Below are positions 61,620-64,000 of a stretch of DNA of 64,000 nt, piece after piece; positions within the stretch are counted from its first letter, which is position 1, and each line of letters opens with the position of its first letter. This DNA comes from Microtetraspora sp. NBRC 16547 (lineage in GTDB: Bacteria; Actinomycetota; Actinomycetes; Streptosporangiales; Streptosporangiaceae). The notes under the pieces were generated by a model, which was given only the letters and a program-made list of their open reading frames with translations, searched no databases and had not been told where the DNA came from. The DNA is taken from contig NZ_BSSE01000011.1 of the NCBI RefSeq assembly GCF_030268965.1, positions 143,930-207,929 of the forward strand, read 5' to 3'. A program made the translations under genes and the position numbers.

Positions 61620-62906
61620 GTGAGCATTGACGTCGCGGGCCGTACCGGCTCGGACTGGGGGTCGCTCGTTGCGGCCGACCGGGTCAGCGCGAGGGTCTAC
61701 CTGGACCCGGAGATCTACGAAGCCGAGCTGGAGAGGATCTTCTACAAGACCTGGAACTGCGTGGGGCACGAGAGCGAGTTCCCGGAGCGGGGATCCTTCA
61801 AGACTCGGGCGGTCGGGCGACGCCCCGTCATCGTCTGCCGGGACCGGAACGACCAGATCAATGTGCTGCTGAACAGGTGCCGCCACCGCGGTGCGCTGTT
61901 GTGCGAGAAGCCGGACGGGGCAGTGGCGGGCGGATTCACGTGCCCCTACCACAGTTGGTCCTACGCCCTGGACGGCCGGCTGCGCGGCATACCCTACCCC
62001 GACGGGTATCCCCGGGACATCGACAAGGCGCGACTCGGGTTGGGGCGGCTTCGCGTGGAGACCTACGCCGGGCTGATCTTCGCGACCTTCGATGAGGACG
62101 CCGAACCGCTCGCCGGCTTCCTAGGGGCCGCGCGCAGGTGGATCGACCTTTTCATGAAGCAGGGGGCCGGCTATCCGATCAAGGTCCAGGGGGCCTTCAA
62201 GTTCAGGTACCAGGCCAACTGGAAGATCCAGCTGGAGAATGTGACGGACGGGTACCATTTCCCACTGGTCCACCGCTCCTGGATGGCGAACGTCGACGCG
62301 CAGACCGCCGAGATGCTGTCCTTCATGAAAGACCCCGAGGCCGTCACGTACGGACTCGAGAACGGTCACTCCGTCGGCATCTTCGTCCCGGAGCACGTCG
62401 ACCTCGACGAGGATGATGGGACGGAAGCCCTGCAGGACCGTTTCGGCGATCTGGTCGCCGACCTCCAGCCGGGCCTCCCGCCGGAGAGGCTGCGCCGGCT
62501 CGTGCGCTCCCTCCACGGCGCGGGGTTCAACCTCAACATCTTCCCTAACCTGGCCCTGTCCATGGGCTTTATCAGACTGCTGAACCCGGTCGCGGTGGAC
62601 GCCACGGACAACGAGCACATGGTGCTCGGCTACGAGGGCGGCCCCGAGGGTGCCAACAGGGAACGGCTCCGGATCCACGAGCACTTCCAGGGGCCATTCG
62701 GGTTCGGCACCCCGGACGACTCGGAGGTCTGGGCCCGTGTTCAGCGCGGGGCGGCCGCGGACCCCAACATGCCGATTCTGATTGATCGCGGCCTCAACCG
62801 GGAGGAGATGTCGGATGAGGGGCACCTCAGGTCCCACGTGACCGACGAGACAGGGATGCGGGAGGCGTACCAGATGTGGAAGCGGTTGATGACCGATGCC
62901 GGCTGA
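61620..62906 (+). CDS. aromatic ring-hydroxylating dioxygenase, large (alpha) subunit
   Basis: A 428-residue Rieske dioxygenase alpha subunit: CRH (Cys87, His89) and CPYH (Cys108, His111) ligate the 2Fe-2S cluster; NVTDGYHFPLVH supplies Asp210, His213 and His218 for the mononuclear iron. Benzoate/biphenyl-type architecture. GTG start at 61620; overlaps the beta-subunit gene by 11 bp. It would add both atoms of O2 to an aromatic ring to give a cis-dihydrodiol. Confidence 0.93.
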   Translation: MSIDVAGRTGSDWGSLVAADRVSARVYLDPEIYEAELERIFYKTWNCVGHESEFPERGSFKTRAVGRRPVIVCRDRNDQINVLLNRCRHRGALLCEKPDGAVAGGFTCPYHSWSYALDGRLRGIPYPDGYPRDIDKARLGLGRLRVETYAGLIFATFDEDAEPLAGFLGAARRWIDLFMKQGAGYPIKVQGAFKFRYQANWKIQLENVTDGYHFPLVHRSWMANVDAQTAEMLSFMKDPEAVTYGLENGHSVGIFVPEHVDLDEDDGTEALQDRFGDLVADLQPGLPPERLRRLVRSLHGAGFNLNIFPNLALSMGFIRLLNPVAVDATDNEHMVLGYEGGPEGANRERLRIHEHFQGPFGFGTPDDSEVWARVQRGAAADPNMPILIDRGLNREEMSDEGHLRSHVTDETGMREAYQMWKRLMTDAG

Positions 62907-63417
62907 GGCGAGGGCGGACGCCGAGCGAAAGCTGGCGCTGGCGGATCGGGCGGCGTTGTCCGCGATCGAGCTGATCTATCGGGAGGCGGGGCTCCTCGAC
63001 GACCAGAGGTACCGCGACTGGGACGAGCTGTGGGCCGCAGGAGAGACCCGCTACGTCGTCCCGATGTGCCGCGAGGTCGTCGACTACGACGCCACCCTGA
63101 ACTTCATCAACGATGACTCGCCCATGCGACGCCGGCGCGTGGACCGGATGACGAGCGGGCACGCCGGCGCCGTGAACGCGGTGGGCCGGACGGTGCGCAC
63201 CGTTTCGCGATTCGCCGTCGACCGGATCGGCGACTACGAGCTGCGCGTCACCTCCACCGAGATCGTGGTGGCGTACAAGCAGGGCGACCATCAGGTATGG
63301 GCGGCCGAACTGACGCACCACATCGTGACCGCGGACGATCGCCCGCGTATCAGAGCCAAGATCGTGCATCTCGTGGACGCGGAACACACCGTACGGACCT
63401 GCGGATTCCTCCTTTAG
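62896..63417 (+). CDS. aromatic ring-hydroxylating dioxygenase, small (beta) subunit
   Basis: A 173-residue beta subunit with the NTF2-like fold: AIELIYREAGLLDDQRYRDW, DELWAAGETRYVVPM, RTVSRFAVDRIGDYELRVTS. Length and spacing match benzoate-dioxygenase-type small subunits. The ATG lies inside the alpha-subunit gene, supporting 1:1 expression. No ferredoxin or reductase is encoded with this pair, so the chain at 55179-56594 may serve both oxygenases. Confidence 0.9.
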   Translation: MPAEARADAERKLALADRAALSAIELIYREAGLLDDQRYRDWDELWAAGETRYVVPMCREVVDYDATLNFINDDSPMRRRRVDRMTSGHAGAVNAVGRTVRTVSRFAVDRIGDYELRVTSTEIVVAYKQGDHQVWAAELTHHIVTADDRPRIRAKIVHLVDAEHTVRTCGFLL

Positions 63418-63524
63418 GCCGCCGGCCCGGGCTGTGTGCCCCCTGAGCACGACGGTTCGGCGCGGGCCTACCGGATCACACTGCGGCGCCCGGCACCCCC
63501 GGGTGTCCAGAGAGGTCAGCTGTC

Positions 63525-63878
63525 TTGAACCACCGAATCGTCCTCATGTGCTACGACGACACTTTTCGCTACGGATGGCCGCATGTGGATCTGTTCGTAT
63601 ACGACGAGTACGGCCGGGAGATCAGCTGGGTTCACTGGGCGACGGAGGGGAACGGACCCGGTGCCGCGGATCGCGCCACCGCTGTCGAGGAACCCTCGAT
63701 CAGGCGATTGACCGAGTGGGAGCGGGCCGTCAGCGCGAGCGGCGGCGTCTACTGGACGGCCGAGGCCGTATGGACGCCTTGGGCGCCGGAGAAAGCCGTG
63801 CCGCCGTCTTCCCGGGCTCACCCACGCATCGTGTCCACGGGTGGCCACGGCCACTCCACCTCCGAGGAGCGACCATGA
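63525..63878 (+). CDS. hypothetical protein in the dioxygenase operon
   Basis: A 117-residue protein: MCYDDTFRYGWPHVDLFVYD, EISWVHWATEGNGPG, RLTEWERAVSASGGVYW. TTG 63525 follows AGAGGT; ATG 63546 is the alternative. It shares an ATGA overlap with the muconate-cycloisomerase-like gene, so it belongs to the pathway. No family is recognised. Confidence 0.55.
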   Translation: MNHRIVLMCYDDTFRYGWPHVDLFVYDEYGREISWVHWATEGNGPGAADRATAVEEPSIRRLTEWERAVSASGGVYWTAEAVWTPWAPEKAVPPSSRAHPRIVSTGGHGHSTSEERP

Positions 63879-64000
63879 AGATCACCGCCATCGAGGCGAT
63901 TCCGTTCGCCATCCCGTACCGGAAGCCGCTGCGGTTCGCCAGCGGCGAAGTGCACACGGCCGAGCACGTGCTCGTACGCGTGCGGACCGAGGACGGGGTC
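63875..64000 (+). CDS. muconate cycloisomerase/mandelate racemase family protein, N-terminal part
   Basis: The first 42 residues are the N-terminal capping strand of the enolase superfamily: MKITAIEAIPFAIPYRKPL followed by HTAEHVLVRVRTEDG. ATG 63875 has GAGGAGCG upstream. The gene runs off the window. In an aromatic pathway it would cycloisomerise a ring-cleavage muconate to a lactone, but other enolase-superfamily activities cannot be excluded from this short stretch. Confidence 0.8.
   Translation, partial: MKITAIEAIPFAIPYRKPLRFASGEVHTAEHVLVRVRTEDGV

Noticed and set aside
20431..64000. Intact tRNA-Pro or other tRNA gene at the far end of the integrative element
   Set aside because: Reading the intergenic regions on both strands showed no other complete cloverleaf or T-arm sequence; a tRNA-detection program would be decisive.
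52922..64000. Secondary-metabolite biosynthetic cluster suggested by SnoaL-like proteins and the P450-type ferredoxin
   Set aside because: No PKS, NRPS, terpene cyclase or P450 is present; two Rieske oxygenases and an MHS importer fit aromatic catabolism better.

Overview
The window is high-GC DNA with actinomycete-style gene content: GTG/TTG starts, translationally coupled ATGA overlaps, a calerythrin-like EF-hand protein, an HbhA-like small protein, and IclR/PucR/LysR regulators. A filamentous actinomycete, perhaps of the Streptosporangiales, is my inference; no marker gene fixes the genus. It is a mosaic of intact catabolic operons separated by a graveyard of insertion sequences and truncated genes. 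There is no rRNA, no CRISPR array, no PKS/NRPS cluster and no intact tRNA.

1-12.2 kb: the 3' end of an acyl-CoA dehydrogenase gene and two transposase remnants come first. A ketone-oxidation locus follows: ABC permease plus SDR on the minus strand, and ABC ATPase, alpha/beta hydrolase, Baeyer-Villiger monooxygenase, second hydrolase and second SDR on the plus strand. Two paralogous LysR regulators stand in tandem behind it. An alcohol -> ketone -> ester -> acid route is the natural reading. 12.4-18.8 kb: an ADP-forming acyl-CoA synthetase, a three-polypeptide biotin-dependent acyl-CoA carboxylase and a quinone-oxidoreductase-like enzyme could activate and carboxylate the acid products.

18.8-36 kb: accessory region. 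An acyl-CoA dehydrogenase fragment is fused to an integrase fragment. A tRNA-Pro(GGG) 3' half with its own terminator marks an integration site next to a full-length tyrosine recombinase. Beyond it lie a SAF-domain protein, a small secreted cysteine protein, decayed IS256, ISAzo13-, IS30-, IS1380- and IS3-type elements, and a patch of small genes (acidic repeat protein, HbhA-like protein, single-TM peptide, broken STAS protein, EF-hand protein). Two copies of a paired-hairpin noncoding element flank two of these small genes.

36-48.5 kb: a peptide or amino-acyl scavenging cluster of two M14 carboxypeptidase-like enzymes, a PaiB-like flavoprotein, a PucR regulator, an amidohydrolase and a Dpp/Opp-type ABC transporter whose binding-protein gene carries an internal deletion and frameshift. 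48.7-51.1 kb: a compact putative metal-handling module (VIT-family transporter, two-TM peptide, COG4280/FTR1-like membrane protein) divergent from a ChrB-N-like regulator.

51.1-52.9 kb: a second integrase fragment and a frameshifted IS. 52.9-64 kb: an aromatic catabolism cluster with an MHS-family importer, ferredoxin, ferredoxin reductase, a one-component Rieske oxygenase, a two-subunit Rieske dioxygenase, two SnoaL/NTF2-like proteins, a nitrilase-family amidase, IclR and LysR regulators, and the start of a muconate-cycloisomerase-family gene running off the end.
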